DNA from: Rhizobacter sp.
GTDB lineage: Bacteria > Pseudomonadota > Gammaproteobacteria > Burkholderiales > Burkholderiaceae_C
Direction of reading: 5' to 3'
Assembly: GCA_019635355.1 (NCBI GenBank)
Contig: JAHBZQ010000001.1
Location: 4,650,001-4,714,000, forward strand
DNA: 64,000 nucleotides
Positions 28,136-37,400 of this stretch are shown piece after piece. The notes below the pieces were generated by a model, which searched no databases, was not told the DNA's origin, and worked only from the letters and a program-made list of their open reading frames with translations. Within the stretch, counting starts at the first letter, position 1. Every line of letters starts with the position of its first letter. Both the position numbers and the translations under genes were made by a program.

Positions 28136-29358
28136 GCGCCCTCGTGGCGCTGGCGGGCGCCGCCGTGATGATGGCGCCGGCCGAGGCGGCCACCTATTAC
28201 TTCTCCGACTGCCAGCCGGGCGCTGCCAAGGGCTGCGTGCAAGGCGACGATGCCAACGACGGCAAGAGCCCGCGCAGCCCCAAGCGCCGGCTCGAGAGCG
28301 TCGACCTGAGCGCCCTGCCGGCGGGCAGCAAGCTGCTGCTCGCCCGTGGTGGCGTGTGGGTGCTGCCGATGATGATCATCGACAACCCGCACGTGACCGC
28401 CGAGGCGCCGCTCGTGATCGACGCCTACGGCGAGGGCGAGCGCCCCTGGCTGCAGGCGCCCGGCGTGAAGAACGCCGTCTTCATGTTCGGCAAGTACAAC
28501 AATACGAGCTACGACGGCGGCTACACGCTGCGCAACCTGAAGCTCGATGGCATGGGCACCGCGCAGTGGGGGCTCTTCCTCATCCACAACCTCCACCATG
28601 TGACGATCGAGGACAGCGAGATCACGGGCTTCCACATCGGTATCCACTCACAGGCGAGGGCGCCGCACGGCGTGAACCAGGTGACGATCCGCCGCAACGT
28701 GATCAGCCGCAACCGGGGCATGGGCATCCTCGGCCAGTTCAGCGACAGCGTGATCGAAGACAACCTCTTCGAGGGCAACAACTTCTCGGGCAGCGACTAC
28801 GACCACGCCATCTACCTCTCGGGCAACGAGGTCGGTGGGCGCCGCAACGTCGTGCGCCACAACGTCTTTCGCCACAACTCGGTGGTCGATGGCGTCTGCA
28901 AGGGTGGCAACGTCACCATGCACGGCCAGATGGACGGCATGCTCATCGAAGGCAACACCATCGAGCAGCGTGCGTCGGCGCGCAGCTGCTGGGGCTTTTC
29001 GATCACGAGCGGCTACAAGACGGCCGAGTGGTTCCGCAACTTCGTGATCCGCAACAACACGGTCGTCAACGTCGGCGAGTGCGCGATCTGCATCAACGCC
29101 GCGCCGGGCATCGTGGTCGAGAACAACCGCGTCTTCAACGACCAGAAGGCCGCGCACGTGGCGGTGATGATTGCCAACGGCAACCGCGGCCCGGGCGACG
29201 CGGCCGACCGCGACGCGGTGGTGCGCGGCAACGTGGCGTGTTTCCCGTCGGGCGCCTCCAGCCAAGTGGCGCTGCGCCTGGCGTCGCCGGGCGCGATCGT
29301 CAGCCAGAACGCCGAACTCTCCGGCGTTGCCGCGACCCGCGGCGTCTGCGCCCGTTAG
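28123..29358 (+). CDS. secreted beta-helix protein (paralogue 4)
   Basis: A 411-residue protein starting at GTG 28123, inside the 3' end of paralogue 3 (13-bp overlap in another frame). The short N-terminus is a signal peptide (ALVALAGAAVMMAPAEAA) followed directly by TYYFSDCQPGAAKGC and the beta-helix. It is most like paralogue 3, with the same IHSQARAP and GILGQFSDS blocks, so the pair probably arose by tandem duplication. The start is inferred from the signal peptide; the ribosome site is weak, which suggests translational coupling. It ends 18 bp from the convergent Wzy-like gene. Confidence 0.85.
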   Translation: MRALSALVALAGAAVMMAPAEAATYYFSDCQPGAAKGCVQGDDANDGKSPRSPKRRLESVDLSALPAGSKLLLARGGVWVLPMMIIDNPHVTAEAPLVIDAYGEGERPWLQAPGVKNAVFMFGKYNNTSYDGGYTLRNLKLDGMGTAQWGLFLIHNLHHVTIEDSEITGFHIGIHSQARAPHGVNQVTIRRNVISRNRGMGILGQFSDSVIEDNLFEGNNFSGSDYDHAIYLSGNEVGGRRNVVRHNVFRHNSVVDGVCKGGNVTMHGQMDGMLIEGNTIEQRASARSCWGFSITSGYKTAEWFRNFVIRNNTVVNVGECAICINAAPGIVVENNRVFNDQKAAHVAVMIANGNRGPGDAADRDAVVRGNVACFPSGASSQVALRLASPGAIVSQNAELSGVAATRGVCAR

Positions 29359-29376
29359 GGCCTGCTACACGACCCT

Positions 29377-30957
29377 TCAGCGCCAATTGGCGCGGCCGGG
29401 GATGCCACGCGCGGGCTGCTGGGCGCCTGGTTTGGCCGCTGCAGCGGTGGCGCCGGCGCGTCGGGCCACCGGTTCGCCACGCGCCACCAGCTGCGTGAAG
29501 CCCACCATGAGGCCGACCAGCACCCAGTAGATCGGGTAGACGAAGAAGATCGGGCTCACCGTGGCGATGGTGACCAGCACGCCCACCATCGTGGCCAGCA
29601 GGGCCCGGCCGAGCACGTGGCGCTCCTCGGTCTTGTCGAGCTTCAGCAGGGTGGTGAACACGCCCCACATCGCCACCAGCACCAGGCTTGCGAACAGCGC
29701 GAGCGAGACCAGGCCGCCCTTGAGCGCGATCATGATGTAGGTGTTGACCACGTCGATGATGCCGTCGTTGCCGCGCAGGGCTTCGATCTCGGGGATCAGC
29801 GCGAAGTCGAAGTTGCCGAAGAACGGGTACTGCATGATCACCCGCACCGCCACGTCGAAAAGGTTCTCGCGGAAGTCGACGTTGCGTGAGTCCACCGTGC
29901 CGATCCAGGGCAGGTGGTCGATGATCGTCAGGCCGGCCTCGGTGCTGAGCAGCAGCGGCAGCGACAGCAGGATCACGCCCACGATCTTGCCCAGCGTGCC
30001 GAGCGGCGACGGGCCGAGCAGCACGAAGACCGCGATGATCGCCACGCCCCCCACCCACGGCCCGCGCGCGAATGCGCCGATGATGCCGGCGAACATGAGG
30101 GCCATGCCGAGGCGCCGCAGCCACTTGTTCTGGATCAGGGTGCCCACGTACAGGTAGATGCCGATGCCGACCGCAGCGGTGTAGCCGGCGATGATCGACT
30201 GACCGGCGGTGCCCTCGGCGCGCAGCATGCCCGAGCGAATGAGATAGCCGCGATCGCCCAGGCTCACCCCGAGTGCCCGCTCCACCGACGAATAGAGCAG
30301 CCACCGTCGCAGGAACTCGAAGGCCACCAGCGCACAGAAGACCCACAGGCCCACGGTGAGCGCGCCCAGCGCGTCGCGGAAGTGCTGCATCGAGCGCAGG
30401 GACCGGCTGCCCACGTAATACAGCAGGAAGACGTTGGTGAAAGCGTAGAAGACGCTGTCGCGCAGCACGCTCGGCACGGTGCGCTCGGGCAGCGTGAGCA
30501 CGATCTCCAGCGCAAACATCGCGATCATGATCTTGTCGCACAGCAGCTTGCCGAAGGGCTCGACGTCGGGGCGCTTGCGCAGCTGCCACCACACCGGCAC
30601 GAGGATGAAGAGCGCGAGCAGGCGCAGCGGGTCGATCGCGAACAGCTCCTTCACGATCCCCCCGCCCGAGATCGAGGCGGTCAGGCGCGGCAGGCAGACC
30701 AGCACGGCCAGGTGCAATGCGCACTTGTTGGGCTCGTCGCGTGCGAGGAAGATGATCGCAATCGTGGCCAGCGCGGCGAAGAGCCAGAAGTTGTGCGCGA
30801 GGAACGCCGCGAGCGTCAAGGCAAACCAGAGCTTGCGCCGCCGGTCGAAGTCTTCCGGCGCGCACGGCCCGCCGACCGTCATCGCCTTCTTCGCGAAGAA
30901 GAACACCAGCCACGCGATCGGCAGGATGAAGATGAGGGCTCTTAGATGCTCAGGCAA
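29377..30957 (-). CDS. O-antigen polymerase/ligase-like membrane protein (Wzy-like)
   Basis: A 526-residue polytopic protein with about 11-12 membrane segments and a large periplasmic loop, in the O-antigen ligase/polymerase superfamily. The segment LRAEGTAGQSIIAGYTAAVGIG and the GAFARGPWVGG block, with the loop arginines, are typical of the Wzy_C region. It probably joins repeat units in the periplasm. The start is TTG at 30957, supported by GGAGAAG about 6 bp upstream; no ATG is near. The C-terminal tail is Ala/Arg-rich. It may be co-transcribed with the DUF5672 gene upstream. Confidence 0.85.
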   Translation of the reverse strand: MPEHLRALIFILPIAWLVFFFAKKAMTVGGPCAPEDFDRRRKLWFALTLAAFLAHNFWLFAALATIAIIFLARDEPNKCALHLAVLVCLPRLTASISGGGIVKELFAIDPLRLLALFILVPVWWQLRKRPDVEPFGKLLCDKIMIAMFALEIVLTLPERTVPSVLRDSVFYAFTNVFLLYYVGSRSLRSMQHFRDALGALTVGLWVFCALVAFEFLRRWLLYSSVERALGVSLGDRGYLIRSGMLRAEGTAGQSIIAGYTAAVGIGIYLYVGTLIQNKWLRRLGMALMFAGIIGAFARGPWVGGVAIIAVFVLLGPSPLGTLGKIVGVILLSLPLLLSTEAGLTIIDHLPWIGTVDSRNVDFRENLFDVAVRVIMQYPFFGNFDFALIPEIEALRGNDGIIDVVNTYIMIALKGGLVSLALFASLVLVAMWGVFTTLLKLDKTEERHVLGRALLATMVGVLVTIATVSPIFFVYPIYWVLVGLMVGFTQLVARGEPVARRAGATAAAAKPGAQQPARGIPGRANWR

Positions 30958-31035
30958 CCGGCTTCTCCGGTACAGCAGACGGGCCGCGAGGGCGAGGGAC
31001 AGGCAGTGTAATTCCGCGCTCTGGCCGGGCCGGGC

Positions 31036-31896
31036 TCAGCCGACCTTCTCCAGCGTGTGGAATGTGGAGCGCGGCACCAGGCCTTCCAGGTTGTAGCCGC
31101 AGGCTTCCACGTGCGGGCGGAAAAACTCGAGGTCGTAGCGCGTCCAGGCGTGGCAGCCGAAGGGCAGCCGTTCGCCATTGAGCTTGAAGAGCCGGCGCGG
31201 CAGGGTCTCGAAGGAGAACTGGCGCGCCTCGTCGAACGAGGCCACCTTGAACCACGGCAGGTGGCGGTTGACCACCAGGCCCCAGAAGCTGTCTTCGCCG
31301 CGGGCGTAGTCGAGGGTGGTGTCGCCGCCGACGAGCATGCGCGGCAGGTCGGTGAGCGCGCGGCGCAGCGCCTGCAAAGGCTTGCGGCGCGCCTCGGTGG
31401 CGAGCAGGCGCAGCCACAGCCGCTTCGAGAGGCGGCCGCGCAGCATCGACGACACCTTGCGCAGCGAGAAGCCGCCGTTGCCGACGCCGTGCACTGCGGC
31501 GTTCTCCTTGGCCGCCACCATGCCTTCGAACCAGGGCGCACCGATGTAGTCGAGCCCGCGGTCGCACCAGGCGGCGAGGTCATCGCGGAAGACGAAGGCA
31601 TCGAGTTCGTAGAAGAGCACGTACTCGTACTGCGCATAGCGGCGGTACAGGAAGGGCTCGATCTTCATCAGCGTGAAGTTCGCGTAGCTCGACTGCCAGT
31701 GCGGCGGGATGTGGTCGACCTCGATCTGCGGAATGACGGCGCGGTAGGCGCTCGTGTCCATGCCTTCGGGGCAGACGAGCCGGATCGGGTAGTGCCCCAG
31801 CACCTTGAAGCACTGCCGCAGCGAGATCTCTTCCAGCGGCGTGAAGGTGGGTTGGTGCACCGTGATGAGGATGACAACCCGCTTGGAATCTTTCAT
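31036..31896 (-). CDS. DUF5672 family protein, glycosyltransferase-like
   Basis: A 286-residue protein. The DUF5672 signatures are visible: VLFYELDAFVFRDDL (a DxD-like site), LDYIGAPWF, GVGNGGFSLRK, GEDSFWG and PFGCHAWTRYD. The family looks like a GT-A glycosyltransferase and is common in glycan loci, but its activity is unproven as far as I know. ATG 31896 begins the conserved region (MKDSKRVVILI); an ATG seven codons upstream is possible. It precedes the Wzy-like gene by 78 bp on the same strand. Confidence 0.82.
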   Translation of the reverse strand: MKDSKRVVILITVHQPTFTPLEEISLRQCFKVLGHYPIRLVCPEGMDTSAYRAVIPQIEVDHIPPHWQSSYANFTLMKIEPFLYRRYAQYEYVLFYELDAFVFRDDLAAWCDRGLDYIGAPWFEGMVAAKENAAVHGVGNGGFSLRKVSSMLRGRLSKRLWLRLLATEARRKPLQALRRALTDLPRMLVGGDTTLDYARGEDSFWGLVVNRHLPWFKVASFDEARQFSFETLPRRLFKLNGERLPFGCHAWTRYDLEFFRPHVEACGYNLEGLVPRSTFHTLEKVG

Positions 31897-32008
31897 GGTG
31901 TGGACTGGCCCTGCCATCGTGCAGCGGCAGATTGTTGCCGCTGCCGGCGAGTCGGAAACCCACTCAATCGGGGGCCGATTTCAGCGTGATGCCATCGCGT
32001 GATGCACG

Positions 32009-34234
32009 TCACGCCCAGCCGAGCTTCGCGCGGCGGATCGGCAGCTCGCGCACCCGGTGGCCGGTGGCGCGGAAGATGGCGTTGCACACGGCGGGTGCCA
32101 CCGGCGGCAGGGCCGGCTCGCCGAGGCCGCCGATGGGGTTGTCGGAACGCAGGAAGTGCACCTCGATCGCCGGCGCATCGGCCATGCGCAGCAGCGGGTA
32201 GTCGTGGAAGTTGCTCTGCTTCGCCCGGCCGCCTTCGATGTCGACCACCTGCAGCCAGGCGGCGCTCAGGCCGTCGAGGATGGCGCCTTGCACCTGGGCT
32301 TCGGCGCCGCTCAGGTTGACGATCTGCTCGCCCACGTCGCACACGCAGACCACGCGCGTCACCCGCAGCTGCCCCTCGGGTGACACCGCCACCTCGGCTA
32401 CCTGCGCCACATAGCCGCCGTAGCTCGCGTGGAAGGCGATGCCCTGCGCCTGGCCGCGCGGCAGGCCGCGGCCCCACTGGCTCTTCTCGGCCACCGCCTG
32501 CAGCACGTGGCGCATGCGGGCCACCTGGTAGACGCCCTGGCGCGAGAAGAAGCCGGCCGGCCGCATGGCCTGGCGGTCGCCGAGCAGCGCGAGCCGGAAG
32601 GCCAACGGGTCTTGCTTCGCTGCATGGGCCAGCTCGTCGACGAAGCTCTGCACCACCCACGCGCTCACGTTGGCATGCGGGGCCCGCCACGCGCCCATCG
32701 GGATGCCGCAGTCGATGGCGCTCTGCTCCACCCGGCAATCGCTCACCCAGGGCGCCGGGAATTCCTGCCCCAGCTGCGGATCGATGGGGCCGCCTCGGCC
32801 GAAGCCGACGAAGTGGTCATGCCAGGCCACGACCGCGCCGGCCCGGTCGAGACCCCCTCGCAGCAGGTGAAAACCGCCGGCGCGGAAGTGGTCGTGCTGC
32901 AGGTCGTCTTCGCGCGACCACACGAGCTGCACCGGCACTTTCGAGCGCATCGCGATGGCGGCGGCCTCGACCACGTAGTCGCTGGAGAGCCGCCGCCCGA
33001 AGGCGCCGCCACCGCGCACGATGTGCAGGCGGATCGCGGCGGGCGGCACGCCCAGGCTCTTGCTCACGTGGTCGCGCGCCCAGGCCGGCGCCTGCGAGGC
33101 CGTCCAGAGCTGTAGCGTGCCGTCCTGGAACGAGGCGGTGCAGTTGAGCGGCTCCATCGCCGCGTGGGCGATGAACGGGTAGGTGTAGAACGCTTCGACG
33201 CGTTGCGCAGCCGAGGCCAGTGCCTTGGCCACGTTGCCCTCCTGGCGCGAGACATTGGCGCCGGGCAGGCGGGCGATGCGGGCCGCCTGCTCGGCGAAGG
33301 TGCTGAAGCCTTGCTGCCCCACCGGGCTCTCGGCCCACTGCACCTTGAGCTTCTTGCGTGCGCTGAGCGCAGCCCAGGTCGAGTCGGCCACGATCGCGAC
33401 ACCCGGGCGCAGGCCGAGCACGCCGCCGATGCCGGCCACGACAAAGGCATCGTGCACACCGGGCAGGGCCTTCACCTCGTCGAGGTTGGCGCTCTGCACC
33501 GCGCTGCCGAAGACCGGGCATTTCTCGTAGATCGCGTAGCGCATGCCGGGCAAGCGCACGTCGATGCCGAAGAGCGGCGCGCCGCGCACGAGCTTGTCGT
33601 TGTCGACACCGCCGATGCGTGTGCCCAGCAGCTTGAAGTCGCGCGGAGACTTGAGCTTGACCGCACGCCCAGTGGGCACGGGCAGGGCCGCGGCGCTCGC
33701 GGCCAGTTCACCGTAGCGCAGCGAGCGGCCCGAGGCGCGGTGGTGCACGGCGCTGAGCGCGGCGTGGCATTCACGCACCGGCACGCCCCACGCCTTGGCC
33801 GCCGCCTGCACAAGCAAGGTGCGCGCGGTGGCACCGAGCACGCGGAAGGCCTGGTAGTTCTTCGGCGTGGAGCTGCTCGCGCCGCTGAACTGGTTGCCGT
33901 AGGCCTCGTCGAGATCGCCTTGTTCGACGACCACGTCTTTCCAGTCGACCTCGAGTTCTTCGGCCAGCACCATCGGCAGCGAGGTCTTCACACCCTGGCC
34001 CACTTCCATCTGCTTGGCGATGAGGGTCACCACGCCATCGGGTGCGATGCGGATGAAGACGTTGGGCTTGAAGACCTCCTGCGAATGCAGGAGGGCTTGC
34101 GATCGGGCGGCGGCGCTCGCGTGACCCGAGGAGCGCAGCGCGAGACCGAGCATGAGCCCGCTGCCCGCGAGGGTGGTGACGGCGAGGAATTTCCGGCGTG
34201 CGGGGCGCTCGGGTTGAGCGGGCGTGTGGGTCAC
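32009..34234 (-). CDS. molybdopterin-binding xanthine dehydrogenase family subunit (IorB-like)
   Basis: A 741-residue protein of the isoquinoline 1-oxidoreductase beta-subunit type. A twin-arginine-like signal (RRKFLAVTTLAGSG) suggests periplasmic export. Molybdenum-cofactor segments include AKQMEVGQGVKTSLPMVLAEEL, VRGGGAFGRRLSSDYVVEA, MGAWRAPHANVSAWVVQSF and GGLGEPALPPVAPA, which holds the family glutamate. The start is GTG. No 2Fe-2S small subunit, cytochrome or chaperone gene is nearby, so it is an orphan here. The substrate could be an aldehyde or N-heterocycle; its link to the glycan or NRPS genes is unclear. Confidence 0.85.
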   Translation of the reverse strand: MTHTPAQPERPARRKFLAVTTLAGSGLMLGLALRSSGHASAAARSQALLHSQEVFKPNVFIRIAPDGVVTLIAKQMEVGQGVKTSLPMVLAEELEVDWKDVVVEQGDLDEAYGNQFSGASSSTPKNYQAFRVLGATARTLLVQAAAKAWGVPVRECHAALSAVHHRASGRSLRYGELAASAAALPVPTGRAVKLKSPRDFKLLGTRIGGVDNDKLVRGAPLFGIDVRLPGMRYAIYEKCPVFGSAVQSANLDEVKALPGVHDAFVVAGIGGVLGLRPGVAIVADSTWAALSARKKLKVQWAESPVGQQGFSTFAEQAARIARLPGANVSRQEGNVAKALASAAQRVEAFYTYPFIAHAAMEPLNCTASFQDGTLQLWTASQAPAWARDHVSKSLGVPPAAIRLHIVRGGGAFGRRLSSDYVVEAAAIAMRSKVPVQLVWSREDDLQHDHFRAGGFHLLRGGLDRAGAVVAWHDHFVGFGRGGPIDPQLGQEFPAPWVSDCRVEQSAIDCGIPMGAWRAPHANVSAWVVQSFVDELAHAAKQDPLAFRLALLGDRQAMRPAGFFSRQGVYQVARMRHVLQAVAEKSQWGRGLPRGQAQGIAFHASYGGYVAQVAEVAVSPEGQLRVTRVVCVCDVGEQIVNLSGAEAQVQGAILDGLSAAWLQVVDIEGGRAKQSNFHDYPLLRMADAPAIEVHFLRSDNPIGGLGEPALPPVAPAVCNAIFRATGHRVRELPIRRAKLGWA

Positions 34235-34314
34235 GGCGCGAATCGATCTGAAGGCTGCGGATTATTTCACTCGCGGCCCAAATCCTTCTCGTTTGGCCCC
34301 ACGGTCTTACGCTC

Positions 34315-34335
34315 AACTAGGGGGTCTGGACCCCC
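34315..34335. promoter_or_regulatory. G/C-run inverted repeat, site D
   Basis: AACTAGGGGGTCTG runs into GGACCCCC, giving GGGGGT/ACCCCC arms with a 4-bp spacer. It lies between divergent genes, 134 bp before the NRPS start. A CATAAT at 34358-34363 could be a -10, which would put the right arm of the repeat next to the -35. It is nearly identical to site C and very like site B. Confidence 0.5.
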
Positions 34336-34407
34336 GGTAATGCCGCACATAATTCCGCGGGTTTTTGCGTAGTTTGGGCCCGTCATCGGCTTGTTTTTTC
34401 GGCCACG

Positions 34408-34423
34408 CACGATGTGCATCGTG
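34408..34423. promoter_or_regulatory. dyad CACGATG-TG-CATCGTG
   Basis: Perfect 7-bp arms with a 2-bp spacer, 45 bp before the NRPS start. Its size fits a dimeric repressor site or a leader hairpin. No similar dyad was noticed elsewhere in the window. Confidence 0.35.
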
Positions 34424-34468
34424 TCACGACCCAGGCCCTTGCCGACCGGCGATTGAACAAGAGAAAAC

Positions 34469-37400
34469 ATGGCGAACTCAGTGCGTAGCGTCCTCATCGG
34501 TTCGGAGTCCCTGCTGATCCAGTGCGGGCAGGTTCTCGAGCAGGCAGGCCACCAGATCGTGGCCGTGGTCACGACGCGCGTCGCGATCCGCCGATGGGCT
34601 GCCGAGAAGGGCATCCGCGTGCTGGCCGACTCGGCCGCGCTGCTCGCCGCGCAAGACATCCGCCCCTTCGACTACCTCTTCTCGATCACCAACCTCTCGG
34701 TGTTGTCGCCCGAGGTGATCGCGATGCCCACGCGCGCCGCGATCAACTTCCACGACGGTCCGCTGCCCGAATACGCCGGCCTCAACACGCCCGTGTGGGC
34801 CATGCTCAACGGCGAAGGCCGCCATGGCATCACCTGGCACATGATGACGAGCGCCGTCGACCAGGGCGACATCCTGGTGCAACGCCGCTTTGACCTGTCC
34901 GAAGGCGAGACCGCGCTCACGCTCAACACCAAGTGCTTCGAAGCCGGCATGGAGAGCTTCGAGGAGCTGGTGAGGGGCCTCTCCGACGGCACGCTGCAAG
35001 GCCGCCCGCAGACCGAAGGCGTGCAGAAGTATTTCGGCCGCAAGGATCGCCCCGCCGCGGCCTGTGCCATCCGCTGGGACGAGCCCGCGTCGAAGATCGC
35101 CACGCTCGTGCGTGCGCTCGATTTCGGCACCTATGCCAACCCGATCGGTGCGGCCAAGGCGCTGTACAACGGCCAACTGGTGATCGTGCCCGAGCTGCGG
35201 GTGACGGAGACCGCCTCCACGCAACCGGCCGGCACCATCGTCTCGGCGAACGAACATGCGGTCGTCGTCGCGACGGCCGACGTCGACGTCGAGTTCAAGC
35301 GCCTCGAAACGCTCGACGGCAAGCCGCGCTTCCTCAATTGCCCGGTGCTCAACCTGCGCACCGGTGCCCGCTTCGACGTGCTCGATGCCGCCACGGCCGA
35401 CCAGCTCAGCGCCATCAACGCCTCGCTGTCGGCGCACGAGACCTTCTGGCTGCGCCGCCTGGAAACGCAGACGCCGCTCGAGCTGCCCTACATCGACCGC
35501 AGCGCCGCGCCGGTGGCCACGCAGTGGCAGCAGCTCGACGCTGCCCTGCCGGCCGGCGACGCCGACGCGCGCATCGCCGCACTCGTGGGCTACCTCGCAC
35601 GCCTCACGGACAAAGACGGCTTCGACCTCGGCTTCGCCGACCCCGCGCTGCGCCGCGTTGTTGGCGCTGCCCCCGCCTGGTTCGCGCAACAGGTGCAGCT
35701 GCGCGTCTCACTCGATTTCTCGCGCGGCTTCGATGCGTTGCGCGCTTCCGTTGCCGACGAACTCGCCACGCTGCGCAAGCGTGTCGGCTATGCCAGCGAC
35801 ATCGTCGCCCGCTCGCCCGAGCTGCGCGCCGCCGCGGCCCAGAAAGACCCGCGCGTGCAGCCGGTGGCGCTGCTGATCGTCGACTCGCTCGGTGACGCCG
35901 CCGCCTTGCCCGGCAGCGAGCTCACCATCGCCGTCACCGCCGATGGTGCGCACAGCCGTTGGGTTTTCGACGCTTCCAAGCTCTCGCGCACGACCGTGGC
36001 TGCGATGCAGCAGCAGGCCGCCGAACTCCTGAAGGCCGCCGAGGCCAACGCCACCCGCGCCCTCGCCGAGCTGCCCTTGTGGGACGCCGCCGAGCGCAGC
36101 CGCGTGCTCGACCAGTGGAACGCCACCGACGCGCCTGCGCGCACCGATGCCTGCGTGCACCGCCTCTTCGAAGAGCAGGCCGCCCGCACGCCGAACGCGA
36201 CGGCCGTGACCTGCGAAGACCAGTCGCTCAGCTACGACGAACTCAACCGTCGCGCCAACCAGCTGGCGCGCCGCCTCAAGTCGCTGGGCGTCGGCCCCGA
36301 CGTGCTGGTGGGCCTGTGCGCCGAGCGTTCGGTGGAGATGATGGTGGGCCTGATCGCCATCCACAAGGCGGGTGGCGCGTATGTGCCGCTCGACCCGAGC
36401 TACCCGAAGGATCGCATCGCCTACATGGTCGAAGACTCCAAGGTGCCGGTGCTGCTGACGCAGGACCGCGTGGAGTTGCCCAAGCACAGCGCCAAGGTCA
36501 TCAAGCTCGACACCGACTGGGCCTCGATCGCCACCGAATCGGCCGAGCCTTTCGACGGCGGCGCTGAGCCGCAGCACCTGGCCTACGTGATCTACACCTC
36601 GGGCTCCACCGGCAAGCCCAAGGGCGTGATGGTCGAGCACCGCAACGTCGTCAACTTCTTCGCCGGGATGGACCACCATCTCGGCGAGGATGGCCCCGGT
36701 ACCTGGGTCGCCGTGACGAGCCTCAGCTTCGACATCTCGGTGCTCGAACTCTGCTGGACGCTCACCCGCGGCTTCCACGTCGTCATCGCCACCGGCGAAG
36801 AGCGCTCCGGCGCCGCCCCGCGTGGCGCGGCTGCGGCCCGCCCGCTCGACTTCAGCCTCTTCTACTTCTCGGCCAACGAGGCCGAAGGCGAAGGCCAGGA
36901 GAAGCACGACAAGTACAAGCTGCTGCTGGAAGGCGCCAAGTACGGCGACCAGCACGGCTTCTCGGCGGTGTGGACGCCCGAGCGCCACTTCCACGCCTTC
37001 GGCGGCCTGTACCCGAACCCGGCGGTGGCTGGCGCCGCCATCGCCGCCGTCACCGAGCGCATCAAGATCCGGGCCGGCAGCGTGGTGCTGCCGCTCCACC
37101 ACCCGCTGCGGGTGGCCGAGGAGTGGTCGGTCGTCGACAACATCTCCAAGGGCCGTGTCGGCATCTCGTTCGCTTCCGGCTGGCAGCCGAACGACTTCGT
37201 GCTCAAGCCCGAGAACTTCGCCGACAACAAGAACATCATGCTGCGCAACATCGAGACCGTGCGCAAGCTGTGGCGCGGTGAGAAGTGCAGTTTCCCCGGT
37301 GCCACCGGCAACGAGGTTGAGGTCGGCATCCTGCCGCGCCCGGTGCAGAAGGACCTGCCGTACTGGGTCACGTCGGCCGGCAACCCCGAGACCTTCATCG

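Noticed and set aside
29380..29393. Perfect palindrome GCGCCAATTGGCGC near the Wzy-like stop
   Set aside because: It encodes the last residues of the Wzy-like protein, has no loop or T-tract, and is not repeated; likely chance or a restriction-type palindrome.
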